Origin: Pedobacter zeae
GTDB taxonomy: Bacteria; Bacteroidota; Bacteroidia; Sphingobacteriales; Sphingobacteriaceae
DNA: 64,000 nucleotides
Reading direction: 5' to 3'
Assembly: GCF_014196715.1 (NCBI RefSeq)
Contig: NZ_JACIEF010000001.1
Coordinates: 292,872 to 356,871 of the forward strand
How positions within the stretch are numbered: the stretch's first letter is position 1; each line of letters starts with the position of its first letter. The translations under genes were made by a program, and so were the position numbers. The notes under the pieces were generated by a model that worked only from the letters and a program-made list of their open reading frames with translations, made no database searches and had not been told where the DNA came from. Of the stretch, positions 34,966 to 44,802 are shown piece after piece.

Positions 34966-35913
34966 ATGCCCTTCATTAGGTTAACGAAGATTGAAAAAAG
35001 ACGTGTATTTAGCTTATTGGCCTGCCTGCTGCTGGCCATAGCAGCATGGCTTTTTATGGCATTGAACAATAAGTATATTTATGTGGCAAAAACTGTTTTG
35101 GTTTTTAAAAATACACCTACCAAAAGAGCGTTTTACCCATTACAATCCGATACGATAGACCTGCAGGTAGAAGGAACAGGCTGGCAGTTGCTGTTTGCGC
35201 GCCTGAGGATAAGTCCTCCCTCTGTTTCCGTTAACCTGGGTCAACTCAATACCAAAGATTTTATCGTTTTTTCCGACCAGTTGTTCAACATCAACAAGCA
35301 GTTGGAAAGTACGCAAAAAGTAATTTCTGTTAAGCCTGATACGCTGTATTTCGATTTTACCAAAAGGATGGTAAAAAGGGTGCCGGTAAAACTGATCGAT
35401 AAATTAAGTTTTGAAAAACAGTATGGCATTGCCAGCGAAATCATCCTCAACCCAAAATATGTTAAAGTTGCGGGGCCAAAAGAAGAACTCGACAAAATAA
35501 AATTTTGGCCTACTGATACGTTAAAACTGACTAAAGTACAAAACAGCAGTACCACAAGGGTTGCTTTGCAGCACAGTATACATAAAAATGTAAGTATTTA
35601 TCCTTCTTCAGTAGAGGTTAAACTACCGGTTGATGAGTTTACCGAGAAAACCATTGAAGTGCCTTTAAAAATTACCAATAACAGGAATTACAACAGTATA
35701 AAGCTCTACCCTAAAAAAGTTAAGGTTACTTTTTTAGTGGCATTGAGCAATTATGCCCAGGTTGATGAAAGTTTTATTACTGCCACCATCGATGTAGATG
35801 AATGGCAAAATCTAAAACACCATCAGTTTACCGTTAAAATAACCGAATTTCCTGATTATTGTAAACTGGTGAGCGTAGTGCCTTCCAAAATCGATTTCAT
35901 AGTAGAAAAATAA
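34966..35913 (+). CDS. YbbR-like domain protein
   Basis: A 315-residue protein from ATG 34966 (an in-frame TTG at 34945 is less likely). It has one N-terminal membrane helix (about residues 12-33, LACLLLAIAAWLFMAL), then extracytoplasmic YbbR-type beta repeats (KRVPVKLIDKLSF, PKYVKVAGPKEELDKI, EKTIEVPLKI). YbbR/CdaR proteins regulate the diadenylate cyclase CdaA in Firmicutes; no cdaA homolog is in this window. The stop overlaps the coaE start in TAATG. Confidence 0.85.
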   Translation: MPFIRLTKIEKRRVFSLLACLLLAIAAWLFMALNNKYIYVAKTVLVFKNTPTKRAFYPLQSDTIDLQVEGTGWQLLFARLRISPPSVSVNLGQLNTKDFIVFSDQLFNINKQLESTQKVISVKPDTLYFDFTKRMVKRVPVKLIDKLSFEKQYGIASEIILNPKYVKVAGPKEELDKIKFWPTDTLKLTKVQNSSTTRVALQHSIHKNVSIYPSSVEVKLPVDEFTEKTIEVPLKITNNRNYNSIKLYPKKVKVTFLVALSNYAQVDESFITATIDVDEWQNLKHHQFTVKITEFPDYCKLVSVVPSKIDFIVEK

Positions 35914-36530
35914 TGTATAAAGTAGGAATAACAGGTGGTATAGGAAGCGGTAAAAGTACCGTTTGCAAGGTTTTTGAGTTATTGGGAATCCCTGTTTTTT
36001 ATGCTGATCAAGCGGCTAAAGAGCTCATGACCCAGGATATTTTATTGATAGAAGGCGTTAAAGCTGCTTTTGGCAATGAAAGTTATTTTGAAGATGGGAA
36101 ACTCAATAATAAGTACATTGCAGGCATTGTTTTTAATAATGAGAAGGCCCTTGCACAACTGAATGCTTTGGTGCATCCGGCCGTTTTCAGGGCTTTTGAT
36201 GCCTGGGAAGCTACCATTCCTTCAACGGTTCCCTATACCCTTAAAGAAGCCGCAATATTGTTCGAAAGCGGCTCTTATAAATTGTGTGATACCACAATTT
36301 TGGTTACAGCACCTTATGAAATTAAGTTAAAGCGTTTAATACAACGCGATGGGGTTACAGAAGAGCAGGTAAAAGCCCGCATGGATAAGCAGCTCAGCGA
36401 TGAAGAAAAAGCGAAAATGGCCGATCATTTTATCATTAACGACGAGCAGCAGTCTGTTATAGAGCAGGTTTTGGCATTGCACCGGCAATTAATTGAGGCG
36501 GCAGAAGCATTTAAAAATACCATCGCTTAA
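35913..36530 (+). CDS. coaE: Dephospho-CoA kinase
   Basis: A 205-residue protein that catalyses the last step of CoA synthesis. Seen: P-loop GITGGIGSGKST (about residues 5-16), the substrate region FYADQAAKELM, LNALVHPAVF, and the lid RDGVTEEQVKARMDKQ. It overlaps the ybbR stop by one base, so the two are translationally coupled. Confidence 0.96.
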   Translation: MYKVGITGGIGSGKSTVCKVFELLGIPVFYADQAAKELMTQDILLIEGVKAAFGNESYFEDGKLNNKYIAGIVFNNEKALAQLNALVHPAVFRAFDAWEATIPSTVPYTLKEAAILFESGSYKLCDTTILVTAPYEIKLKRLIQRDGVTEEQVKARMDKQLSDEEKAKMADHFIINDEQQSVIEQVLALHRQLIEAAEAFKNTIA

Positions 36531-36565
36531 TCTACTTTAATCATACTGTTAAATCCATCCTGATC

Positions 36566-37507
36566 ATGATTTTAGAAGATTTCATTACCATTAGCCCGGT
36601 AGGTTTATATTGTGTTTATGGTGATTTTTACCTTGATCCGCTGCAGCCTGTTAAAGAAGCAGTGGTTTCGCATGCGCATGGCGATCATGCTATCGGTGGA
36701 AGTCAGCATGTGTACTGTACTGCGGCTACTGCAGCTTTTATGAAACACCGTTACCGAAAATTTGCAGCGGTCGATTTTTTTACCAAGCATTATCATCAAT
36801 CCTTCCAATTAAAAGAGGTTACCGTTACTTTTTATCCTGCCGGGCATATCTTAGGTTCCGCACAGGTTTTAATGGAATATAAGGGCGTTAAATACCTTTA
36901 TACGGGTGATTACAAGATCGAACCGGATAAGACCTGCGAGGCCTTTGAATTTGTGGAAGCAGACGTTTTGATTACAGAAAGTACCTTCGCCGATCCGGAA
37001 ACCAAACATCCTTCTCCTGTTGACGAAATTAAAAAGCTGAACGAAACCCGGGCGAATATTATGCTGGGTGCTTATGCTTTGGGTAAAAGCCAGCGGATTA
37101 TCCAGTTGTTGAACGATCATTGTCCAACGCGGAATGTTATGGTGCATTTTAGCATTATGCCATTTGTTAAAATATATGAAGATTATGGCATTAAACTGGG
37201 TAATTATAGCATGTACGACCGCAAAGTGATGAAAAACAACCACGAGAACCAGGTTTATATTGTTCCTCCGATGGTTTTTCACAGTTACCATAAAGCAATT
37301 AATGTAGTAAGGGCATTTGCCTCAGGTTGGAAAAACCTGCAGCAGCAAAATGGAATTTCACTTTACATTTCCGATCATGCCGATTGGGAAGCGATTTTAG
37401 AGACCATCAGTAAGGTAAAACCAAAACAGGTATGGACTCTACACGGCGACGGGAAACAGCTTAAAGATTATTTTAAAAATAAACTGGAAGTTAAAATATT
37501 AAATTAG
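36566..37507 (+). CDS. MBL-fold exonuclease-like protein (ligase-associated type)
   Basis: A 313-residue metallo-beta-lactamase-fold hydrolase. The metal site is VSHAHGDHA (HxHxDH), with further ligands in PAGHILGSAQ and YTGDYK, plus a late SDHADW. The absence of a full beta-CASP domain and the length of about 313 fit the exonuclease family often found with an ATP-dependent DNA ligase and a DEXH helicase in DNA repair. Those partners are not visible here, so the repair role is inferred from the family. Confidence 0.8.
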   Translation: MILEDFITISPVGLYCVYGDFYLDPLQPVKEAVVSHAHGDHAIGGSQHVYCTAATAAFMKHRYRKFAAVDFFTKHYHQSFQLKEVTVTFYPAGHILGSAQVLMEYKGVKYLYTGDYKIEPDKTCEAFEFVEADVLITESTFADPETKHPSPVDEIKKLNETRANIMLGAYALGKSQRIIQLLNDHCPTRNVMVHFSIMPFVKIYEDYGIKLGNYSMYDRKVMKNNHENQVYIVPPMVFHSYHKAINVVRAFASGWKNLQQQNGISLYISDHADWEAILETISKVKPKQVWTLHGDGKQLKDYFKNKLEVKILN

Positions 37508-37546
37508 TAATTATAATAATTGGAGAATAGTATTAATATCGGCTGT

Positions 37547-37574
37547 CCGTCATCCTGAACTTGTTTCAGGATCT
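37547..37574. repeat. Dispersed GTCAT-type hairpin repeat
   Basis: CCGTCATCCTGAACTTGTTT followed by CAGGATC: CCTGAA and TTCAGG form a stem. It resembles the GTCATCCTGA family scattered in Bacteroidota intergenic DNA. Confidence 0.6.
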
Positions 37575-37589
37575 TTTAATTGATGATAT

Positions 37590-37733
37590 ATGAAAGAAGG
37601 TGAGGATTTTTACTTTAACGAAGACGGATTAATGGTTTTTACTGAGGTTTACCATTTAAAACGTGGTTATTGCTGTAAAAATAAATGCAAACATTGCCCC
37701 TGGGGTTATGGAAAAAAGAAAGAGAAGAAGTGA
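37590..37733 (+). CDS. DUF5522-type small cysteine-rich protein
   Basis: A 47-residue protein with FYFNEDGLMVFTEVYHLKRG, then YCCKNKCKHCPWGY and a lysine-rich tail. The five cysteines with HCPWG match a small conserved domain (DUF5522) that looks metal-binding. The length is typical and the start (ATG 37590) lies within the family's usual opening. The role is unknown. It follows the MBL exonuclease gene after 82 bases, with a GTCAT-type repeat between them. Confidence 0.85.
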   Translation: MKEGEDFYFNEDGLMVFTEVYHLKRGYCCKNKCKHCPWGYGKKKEKK

Positions 37734-37788
37734 TGCAGTTGGTAGTTGGCAATTTTCAGTTCATACTTTTGAATTTTTATCTGCAAAC

Positions 37789-38394
37789 TCATTTCTCTTT
37801 ACCAAAACGAACACGGTAATAAATATCACTTAGCGCTACGTCAAACCCCATCGAAACAAAACTTAGCACATCAGTAATCTCTTCATGTTTACTGAGTACC
37901 CAATTTTGCTCATCATTAACATGATGCGCTTCAACGGAAACCGATTCTGAATCGATCATCATGTATTCTTTTAATGATGGGATATCTTTATACAGGTTGA
38001 ATTTTTTGCCCCTGTCGTAATTTTTGGTAGAGGGCGACAGGATTTCAATAACTACAGTAGGTAAAATCGAAGTATCTTCATCAGCATCGCTATGTGTTAA
38101 ACCATCGCAATAAATGGAAATATCAGGATAGGTAAATAAAGTATTCTCCGGAATATGCATTCGCATATCACTTCCGTAAGGTCGGCATGGCTTACCCTTT
38201 AAATGATTTCCTATTTCTATAAAAACATTACTGAAAATTTTATTGTGATTGAGCCCAGCCCCCGACATGGCAAATATTTCGCCCTGGTAATATTCATGCT
38301 TTACTGTTGATGGTTTTTCCATCTCCAGGTATTCTTCAACCGTATAATGCCTTTTTTGATAGGCCGCAACGGGCTCATTTACAACTTTATCCAT
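37789..38394 (-). CDS. Uma2-family (DUF820) putative endonuclease
   Basis: A 201-residue protein with the restriction-endonuclease-like DUF820 fold: [66 protein letters not shown], and [14 protein letters not shown]. The Asp...Glu-x-hydrophobic pattern is the predicted metal site. These proteins are common in many copies per genome and have an unknown role. It stands alone here. Confidence 0.88.
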   Translation of the reverse strand: MDKVVNEPVAAYQKRHYTVEEYLEMEKPSTVKHEYYQGEIFAMSGAGLNHNKIFSNVFIEIGNHLKGKPCRPYGSDMRMHIPENTLFTYPDISIYCDGLTHSDADEDTSILPTVVIEILSPSTKNYDRGKKFNLYKDIPSLKEYMMIDSESVSVEAHHVNDEQNWVLSKHEEITDVLSFVSMGFDVALSDIYYRVRFGKEK

Positions 38395-38520
38395 ACCCCA
38401 ATTTACCTAATTTTTTACAGAGGTTTTAAAATTTAAACGATTAAACGTTTAAAACGGCTAGTGGGTTAATTCTCTGAAGGGGAACTGTTTAAGCCGCTCA
38501 ATTGTCAACTGAGAACCGGC

Positions 38521-39237
38521 TTAGTGTCCTGCAAAGAAACCGATCAATGCCACGCCAATCCCCAGTAAAACGGCGATCATTTTGCGCGTGTTGATTTTAT
38601 GATCAGCACTCGATTCGAATAAAATTGTGGTCGATATGTGTAGGAAAATACCGATCACAATACCCATAATCTTATTGAAATAAGCATCCAGACCTCCTAT
38701 GGTGCCGTTGCTGAGCCCAACACTTACGTAAAAACCAAGTGGCGCCATCACGGCAAATAAAATAAGGTAAAGTACAATGCTGCCCTTCCTGAAATGGTTC
38801 TGTGTGAGTATGCTCGCCAATGCAAATGCTGCCGGAATGTGGTGCAGCGAAATACCGAAAATCAATTCGTTATGCTGTTCCTTTGCCAGGGGCATGCCTT
38901 CCAAAAAAGCATGCAGGCATAAACTGATCATTATCCCAAAAGGAAAAACATGTCCATCGTGGTGTTTATGGATATGACCGTGTTCTACGCCTTCTGAAAA
39001 CTGTTCTAAAAAAATCTGCAATAAGAAACCGATCAGGATAAAAACTCCGATCTGCCACTTGTCTGTACCGCTATATGCATCGGGAATTAAATGTAAAACC
39101 GTAATGGCAAAAAGATAGGCACCACTAAAAGATAAGATCAGTTTCAGCAGTTTGGATTTATCGCTCTTGACCAGAAAAATAGCTGTTCCACCAAAAAACG
39201 CAGAAAAAAAGAGTACGCAGAATTTCCAGATTTCCAT
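38521..39237 (-). CDS. ZIP family divalent metal transporter
   Basis: A 238-residue membrane protein with about seven to eight helices, a histidine-rich loop (EHGHIHKHHDGH, about residues 84-95) and the ZIP metal-site helices HAFLEGMPL and SLHHIPAAFAL. ZIP carriers import zinc or related metals. It lies three bases after the PAP2 gene, last in a three-gene operon. Confidence 0.9.
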   Translation of the reverse strand: MEIWKFCVLFFSAFFGGTAIFLVKSDKSKLLKLILSFSGAYLFAITVLHLIPDAYSGTDKWQIGVFILIGFLLQIFLEQFSEGVEHGHIHKHHDGHVFPFGIMISLCLHAFLEGMPLAKEQHNELIFGISLHHIPAAFALASILTQNHFRKGSIVLYLILFAVMAPLGFYVSVGLSNGTIGGLDAYFNKIMGIVIGIFLHISTTILFESSADHKINTRKMIAVLLGIGVALIGFFAGH

Positions 39238-39240
39238 ACG

Positions 39241-39804
39241 TTAAAAATCAGGTTGTAATTTTTTAAATATTCTCGAACAGATAATGCCTATAGTTATGCC
39301 CAGTAATGCACCCGTTGTTACATCAACAGGGTAGTGAACACCAACATATACCTGCGCAAAACTGATAATGAAGGCCCAAAAGAGACCAATAGGTAAAATA
39401 GGTTTCCACCGGCTATAGAAAACGCAGATCAAAAAAACCGCTATTGCAAAATGATTGGTGGCATGTGCCGATGGAAAACTTAATCCGCTGCCGCAAGGTA
39501 CCCGGTGGATGATGTCGTTGGCCAAACTCATATCGTTACAAGGCCTTACCCTCGATACCCATGGTTTTACCACTCTCGATGCAATTAAATCGCCCATTGC
39601 AAAAGTAAAAAGTACCATGCCAATGATATAATAACCTTGTTTTTTATACTGTTTAATACAAAACACGATGATAAAAAGATAAAGCGGCGACCAAAAGAAA
39701 CGGTTGCGCATTAAAGGCATCAGCCAGTCGAAAAAGCTGTTTGAAAGTCCGCGGTGGATTTTCAGGAACAATTCTACATCAAATTGCTGTATGCTTTCTA
39801 TCAT
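39241..39804 (-). CDS. PAP2-family phosphatase (membrane)
   Basis: A 187-residue membrane protein with the three PAP2 motifs: KPWVSRVRP, the PSAHATN segment with its histidine, and the end motif in [13 protein letters not shown]. It probably dephosphorylates a lipid such as undecaprenyl or phosphatidylglycerol phosphate in the periplasm; the substrate is not determined. It overlaps the methyltransferase gene by four bases. Confidence 0.9.
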   Translation of the reverse strand: MIESIQQFDVELFLKIHRGLSNSFFDWLMPLMRNRFFWSPLYLFIIVFCIKQYKKQGYYIIGMVLFTFAMGDLIASRVVKPWVSRVRPCNDMSLANDIIHRVPCGSGLSFPSAHATNHFAIAVFLICVFYSRWKPILPIGLFWAFIISFAQVYVGVHYPVDVTTGALLGITIGIICSRIFKKLQPDF

Positions 39805-40532
39805 GCTTTTTTACAGATTAAAATTAAGCGGTCGGAAGTAGCGCGGTCAAATTCATCCAAACTATAGCTACCAAAGGTTTTTTCGATCTCCATCCCGGCT
39901 TTGGTAAGCATACGCTGAAAATCTTCGAAACTGAATGCCTGCACGCGTTCTTCAAAATTATATACCTTGTGGTTGTCCTCAAAATTTATCTTTTTGATAA
40001 TTTTTCCATCCTCAACATTTTTGGTGATGTTGAACGTAATGCCATCAAGCGACTTGGCTTCGCATGAATTTAAATTGCGGATAATTTTTTCTGTGTTAAA
40101 ATAATCCAGCACTAAAATCCCATGGGCAGTTAAACATTTCCTGAAGGTTTTAAGGGCATTTACATGTTCTTTTTCGGTATCAAAATAACCGAAACTGGTA
40201 AAAAGGTTTAAGGCCACATCAAAATAGTTGATGTAGAATAACCTGCGCATATCATGTACAAGGAAATGCAACTTGTGGTTTTCGAACTGTTTGGCATATT
40301 TAATACTTTGTTCGGAAAGGTCTATTCCCGTAACATCGAAACCTTTTTTGTTCAGGTAGATAGAATGGCGGCCTTTTCCACAGGCAATATCCAGCATTTT
40401 TGCATCGGCCTTAGGATGAAGGAAGTGTGTGAGTTTATCAATAAAAAACTCGGCCTCAGCATCATTCCGTTGTTGATATAGAATATGATAATATGGCGAA
40501 TTAAACCAATATTGAAACCACTTACGCTGCAT
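39801..40532 (-). CDS. Class I SAM-dependent methyltransferase
   Basis: A 243-residue protein with SAM motif I in [19 protein letters not shown], then [11 protein letters not shown] and [16 protein letters not shown]. The C-terminal region ([20 protein letters not shown]) is typical of the family. The substrate is unknown. It is first in the operon with the PAP2 and ZIP genes; close coupling hints at envelope-related use (weak inference). Confidence 0.88.
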   Translation of the reverse strand: MQRKWFQYWFNSPYYHILYQQRNDAEAEFFIDKLTHFLHPKADAKMLDIACGKGRHSIYLNKKGFDVTGIDLSEQSIKYAKQFENHKLHFLVHDMRRLFYINYFDVALNLFTSFGYFDTEKEHVNALKTFRKCLTAHGILVLDYFNTEKIIRNLNSCEAKSLDGITFNITKNVEDGKIIKKINFEDNHKVYNFEERVQAFSFEDFQRMLTKAGMEIEKTFGSYSLDEFDRATSDRLILICKKA

Positions 40533-40817
40533 ATAAAAGCCTTTTGTATCTTAAAAAGATGCAAATATAAGGTTTTACAACCGCTAGCGAAGCCGGAATA
40601 TGCTTTTATGCAATAATGTTGCAAGAATATTATGAATAGGTTTTTTATTTTGCTGAAAATGAAGATTAAAATTGAAAAACTGTTGATCATTAAAACACAC
40701 GTTTGATTTTAACGATGCAGCTAATTTCCATCAGGTACATCGTGTTTATAGATATAAAAACAATGTAAATTTGCTCGGTAAAACCTTGTTAAATAGCTGC
40801 TGTGTTGTTTTTTTTGT

Positions 40818-40825
40818 TATTTTTG
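40818..40825 (+). promoter_or_regulatory. -7 element candidate for glmM
   Basis: TATTTTTG fits TAnnTTTG. Transcription would begin near 40832, after the in-frame TTG at 40771 and before the GTG at 40849. This supports GTG as the start. Confidence 0.4.
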
Positions 40826-40848
40826 GACCTCAAAATAAATTATACACG

Positions 40849-42234
40849 GTGACTTTAATAAAATCGATTTCAGGAATACGCGGAACCATAGGCGGAAGGG
40901 TCGGCGAGGGCTTAACGCCATTTGATATTGTGAAATTTACAGCAGCTTTTGGCAGTTGGGTAGTGCAAAAAACAGGCAATAAACGAATTGTTTTAGGCCG
41001 CGATGCCCGTATTTCCGGCGAAATGGTTAATAACCTGGTAATAGGTACCTTACAGGGACTGGGTATTGAGGTAATCGATCTGGGTTTGTCAACAACGCCC
41101 ACCGTAGAAGTGGCTGTGCCTGATGAAAATGCCGGTGGCGGTATTATTTTAACAGCAAGCCATAACCCCAAACAGTGGAATGCTTTAAAGTTACTGAATG
41201 CCAGGGGCGAATTTATTAGCGATGCAGATGGTAAAGAAGTGTTAGATTTAGCTGAAAAAGCTGATTTCGAATTTGCTGATGTAGATAAACTGGGAAAAGT
41301 AATCAAAAACGATACCTACCTTCAAAAACACATCGATAAAGTTTTAGCATTACCATTGGTGGATGTTGAAGCCATTAAAAAGGCCGATTTTAAAGTGGTA
41401 ATCGACTGCGTAAATTCAACAGGAGGCATTTTTATTCCAGCTTTATTAAAAGCCCTGGGGGTAAGTAAAGTGGTGGAACTGTATTGTACACCTGACGGGC
41501 ATTTTCCACACAACCCTGAACCACTACCGGAACATTTAACCGAAATATCAAAAGAGGTTCAGAAACAGCATGCTGATTTAGGTATTGTAGTTGACCCGGA
41601 TGTTGACCGTTTATGTTTTGTAAACGAAGATGGCAGCATGTTCGGCGAAGAATACACCTTGGTTGCGGTTGCCGATTATGTATTGAAAAACACACCTGGA
41701 AATACCGTTTCTAACCTTTCTTCAACCCGTGCTTTGCGCGATGTAACTGAAAGGGCCGGTACAGAGTACAATGCTTCGGCAGTAGGTGAGGTAAATGTTG
41801 TAAACAAAATGAAAGCAACGAATGCTATTATTGGAGGGGAAGGAAACGGTGGGATTATCTATCCTGAATCGCACTACGGCAGGGACGCTTTAGTAGGTAT
41901 TGCTTTGTTTTTAACGCATTTGGCTAAGTTTGGCAAATCGATTTCGGTATTAAGACGCAGTTATCCTCAGTACCACATCTCTAAAAATAAAATTACCCTT
42001 ACCCCAGAAATGGATATCGATAATTTGTTGAAACAGGTAGAAGAAAAATACAAAAAACAGCCTTACAGTACCATTGACGGTTTGAAGATAGAATTTGATA
42101 AAACTTGGGTACATTTGCGCCGTTCGAATACTGAACCGATTATCAGGATTTACAGCGAGGCCGAAAATGAAACCATTGCCGAAAACCTGGCAAATAAGAT
42201 CATTTCCGACATCAAGGAAATATTACACCTTTAA
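40849..42234 (+). CDS. glmM: Phosphoglucosamine mutase
   Basis: A 461-residue protein from GTG 40849 (VTLIKSISGIRGTIGG). Converts glucosamine-6-phosphate to glucosamine-1-phosphate for peptidoglycan and LPS precursors. Seen: the catalytic phosphoserine in TASHNPKQWNALKL, the Mg2+ loop DPDVDRL, sugar-binding GEGNGG, and the phosphate-binding RRSNTEPIIRIYSEA. The longer ORF to 40771 is rejected because its N-terminus is unlike the family and the promoter element lies within it. Confidence 0.93.
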   Translation: MTLIKSISGIRGTIGGRVGEGLTPFDIVKFTAAFGSWVVQKTGNKRIVLGRDARISGEMVNNLVIGTLQGLGIEVIDLGLSTTPTVEVAVPDENAGGGIILTASHNPKQWNALKLLNARGEFISDADGKEVLDLAEKADFEFADVDKLGKVIKNDTYLQKHIDKVLALPLVDVEAIKKADFKVVIDCVNSTGGIFIPALLKALGVSKVVELYCTPDGHFPHNPEPLPEHLTEISKEVQKQHADLGIVVDPDVDRLCFVNEDGSMFGEEYTLVAVADYVLKNTPGNTVSNLSSTRALRDVTERAGTEYNASAVGEVNVVNKMKATNAIIGGEGNGGIIYPESHYGRDALVGIALFLTHLAKFGKSISVLRRSYPQYHISKNKITLTPEMDIDNLLKQVEEKYKKQPYSTIDGLKIEFDKTWVHLRRSNTEPIIRIYSEAENETIAENLANKIISDIKEILHL

Positions 42235-42262
42235 TCCCCAAAAGAATTAAAGGCTTTGGAAA

Positions 42263-42301
42263 GATCGGGACTTAATAATTTTATTAAGTCCTGATCATTT
42301 T
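42263..42301 (+). terminator. Probable terminator after glmM
   Basis: GATCGGGACTTAATAA pairs with TTATTAAGTCCTGATC with one mismatch and is followed by ATTTT; a long stem with a short T-tail. Confidence 0.6.
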
Positions 42302-42363
42302 AAACAGAGTTGTTCAATAACACGGATTCTCTGTAATACACTAACTTTTAAATATTTATAGAA

Positions 42364-43512
42364 ATGAAAAGGGTCTATTTAGATAATGCGGCCACAACAC
42401 CTTTGGATGCGGCGGTAATAGCAGAAATGACAAATGTGATGGAAAATTATTTTGGTAATCCATCTGCCATTCATGCGCTTGGCCGGGAGGTGCGGACGCT
42501 GGTAGAAAAAGCCCGTAAAACCGTTTCTGGTCTGTTAAACGCATCGCCCTCCGAAATATTTTTTACTTCAGGTGGTACCGAAGCCGATAATACGGCTATC
42601 CGTTGCGGTATTGCCGCTTACGGCATTAAACATGCCATTACCTCAAAAATTGAACATCATGCGGTAGAGCATACCTTAAACACCATGCTTAAAAACGGCG
42701 AAATCGATAAACTGAGCTTTGTGAATATCGACGGAAAAGGTAATATAGATTATAATCATTTAGAAGAACTGCTTCAAAATAACGAGCGTACCTTTGTTTC
42801 CTTAATGCATGCCAACAATGAGTTGGGTACCCTGACCGATATGGTTAAAGTGGGCGATATCTGCGAAAAATACAATGCCATTTATCATGCCGATACCGTG
42901 CAGACTATGGGGCATTATCCACACAATGTAAGAGAGCTTAAAGCACATTTTATTGTTTGTGCAGCACATAAACTACACGGACCAAAAGGCGTAGGCTTTT
43001 TATATGTGAACAGTAATGTCAAAATTCCGCCGATGATTTACGGCGGGGCACAGGAGCGCAACATGCGTGGCGGGACCGAAAATGTGTATGGTATTGTGGG
43101 CCTGGCTAAGGCATTAGAAATTGCTTATGCCGAGATGACAGCACACCAAACCTATATCCAGGGCTTAAAAGATTATTTAAAAGACCGGTTGATTGCCGAA
43201 ATCCCTGGTATTGGTTTTAATGGCGAAACTGATGCCGACAAAAGTCTTTATACGGTGCTAAATGTTTCTTTCCCTGAAATGGACATGGCCGATATGTTAT
43301 TGTTCAATTTGGATATCAATGGCATCTGCGCTTCGGGCGGCAGTGCCTGTTCTTCGGGCTCGAACATTGGTTCTCACGTGCTAAACGGTATAAATGCCGA
43401 TCCAAACCGCCCATCAGTACGTTTTTCGTTTAGTAAATATACCACTAAAGAGGATTTGGATTACGTAATCGAAAAAGTTAAAATGGTAGTGAAACAAAAT
43501 GCGCTGGCATAA
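42364..43512 (+). CDS. Cysteine desulfurase (NifS/IscS class)
   Basis: A 382-residue PLP enzyme that takes sulfur from cysteine for Fe-S clusters and tRNA thiolation. Seen: YLDNAATTPLDAAV, FTSGGTEADNTAI, the PLP Lys in CAAHKLHGPKGVGFLY, RGGTENVYGIVGLAKAL, and the catalytic Cys in CASGGSACSSGS. The ACSSGS loop indicates the IscS/NifS class, not SufS. No iscU or iscA neighbour is present. A terminator follows. Confidence 0.95.
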   Translation: MKRVYLDNAATTPLDAAVIAEMTNVMENYFGNPSAIHALGREVRTLVEKARKTVSGLLNASPSEIFFTSGGTEADNTAIRCGIAAYGIKHAITSKIEHHAVEHTLNTMLKNGEIDKLSFVNIDGKGNIDYNHLEELLQNNERTFVSLMHANNELGTLTDMVKVGDICEKYNAIYHADTVQTMGHYPHNVRELKAHFIVCAAHKLHGPKGVGFLYVNSNVKIPPMIYGGAQERNMRGGTENVYGIVGLAKALEIAYAEMTAHQTYIQGLKDYLKDRLIAEIPGIGFNGETDADKSLYTVLNVSFPEMDMADMLLFNLDINGICASGGSACSSGSNIGSHVLNGINADPNRPSVRFSFSKYTTKEDLDYVIEKVKMVVKQNALA

Positions 43513-44145
43513 ATATCATTAACCAAATAGGAGAGTCCCGGTGAAAATTGGGACTTTTTTTATGGACAATAATTTTAATAATGATTTTTTGAAAAGCCGG
43601 GACAGTGTCTTGTTTTGATGTTCGTCCTGCTTTTCACTAATACGCCTGCAGGCCTTAGGCACTAGGCCGGTATCCGCTTCAATCAGGTTTACATACTCAA
43701 TTTGGTGCTGCTATTTAAGGTTGTCTGATGCAGAAAAGATTCATGCTGATAGACAAATTTTCTGCACCCTGTAACCCCAAAATAGTACTGCTGGCTGTGC
43801 CACTTAAACCTGATCGGAACGAACATCCCGATTTTATCGGGATAAAGTGGAGAGCAGGGCTGTATTTACCTAGCGCCATTGCAGCTGATTTCCAAGATAA
43901 ACAATCAGGTTTAAGGTACCTGCAACTGACTATTTAAACCAATAAAATTCTCTTGCAAAAATCAAAAATTAAACTTATATTTAATTAAAAATAAGGCATT
44001 TCACGCCGTTTTACCTGTTGTTCCTGAACGAAACCTTATCAAACATCCCATGGTATAAGGTTAAGCAAATTTAAAAAAAGCTTTTTTCAAGTATTAAAAT
44101 TGTTAACCCTGAAAGCCCACCAGGTTTTCAATAATCTATATCGTC
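43513..44145. other. Intergenic region with terminator and dispersed repeat; no credible gene
   Basis: The left end is the terminator of the desulfurase gene. About 43627-43692 resembles the repeat unit inside the 26695-27396 duplication (CCTGCTTTTCACTAATACGC, then AATCAGGTTTA). A CCCGATTTTATCGGGAT palindrome is at about 43829-43845. A 69-codon frame at 43728-43937 runs through these repeats and is not convincing. Confidence 0.5.
43534..43561 (+). terminator. Terminator after the cysteine desulfurase gene
   Basis: AGTCCC (43534-43539) pairs with GGGACT (43550-43555), followed by a run of seven Ts. Confidence 0.8.
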
Positions 44146-44349
44146 ATGGAAAAGAACCACAACACTCAAAATCTGGAAAACGCAAAACTGGCAGAAAAAT
44201 TAAACGAAGAAAGAAAACACATTTACAAGTTTATCTTTAATCCGTTTTCTTTCGAATCTTCGAACCATTTCAATAAAATCCATAAAAGGAGGTTTCATTC
44301 TTTCGGATGCATCCATGAGTTAGGAAAATTGCCCGGAGCAATGTTATAA
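44146..44349 (+). CDS. Small hypothetical protein
   Basis: 67 residues, basic, soluble: an amphipathic N-terminal helix (ENAKLAEKLNEERKHIYKF), then SFESSNHFNKIHKRRFHSFG with several histidines. No signal peptide and no family recognised. The region is otherwise gene-poor, and the frame has a good ATG and ordinary codon use. Probably real but unproven. Confidence 0.45.
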   Translation: MEKNHNTQNLENAKLAEKLNEERKHIYKFIFNPFSFESSNHFNKIHKRRFHSFGCIHELGKLPGAML

Positions 44350-44523
44350 AAGCCGTTTGTTTCATCTGTTTCCTTGGTTGGTGAAGCCAACCTTATTCCA
44401 TGCCGTGTTTGGCGAACTGCCGAACATTGGATGTATTGTGCAGAATAAACCCATTCTGATAAGAACTATTAAAAACAATCTTATTTTTAGCTTGTTCCTA
44501 TAATACATCAATTTACAATTACT

Positions 44524-44727
44524 ATGGGAACGATTAAAGAAAAAGGTAAAGTTGTTGAGAACGATTTACTTGATAAAAGCGCAGAAGATATTAAAGCGGA
44601 TAGGTCGCTTGATGAAAACAAGTCATCCAAGGTAACTACCAATCTGTTCAATAAGGATAAAGACCGCAAGAACAATGCTTTTGGTCCGGGGCATGAGCCG
44701 GGTACCACACCTGGATCGGGAATTTAA
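44524..44727 (+). CDS. Small hydrophilic hypothetical protein
   Basis: 67 residues, very charged (Lys, Asp, Glu), no hydrophobic core, with a flexible C-terminal GPGHEPGTTPGSGI. It looks intrinsically disordered. No family recognised. A terminator follows (44762-44788), which supports a real transcript. Confidence 0.5.
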   Translation: MGTIKEKGKVVENDLLDKSAEDIKADRSLDENKSSKVTTNLFNKDKDRKNNAFGPGHEPGTTPGSGI

Positions 44728-44761
44728 TTTTTGTTAATTCACGATCATAATCATTAAATTT

Positions 44762-44788
44762 AAACCACGGTAAATGCCGTGGTTTTTC
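44762..44788 (+). terminator. Terminator after the small hydrophilic gene
   Basis: AAACCACGG (44762-44770) pairs with CCGTGGTTT (44777-44785) and ends in a T-run. It lies about 15 bases before the next start codon. Confidence 0.7.
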
Positions 44789-44802
44789 AGCTTAATCCAA
44801 AT

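Noticed and set aside
40771..40848. Longer N-terminus for glmM
   Set aside because: The extra residues do not fit the family and the likely promoter lies inside them; GTG at 40849 is the better start.
43728..43937. 69-codon open frame
   Set aside because: It reads through a CCCGATTTTATCGGGAT palindrome and a dispersed repeat, has no recognisable features, and its residues do not look like a folded protein.
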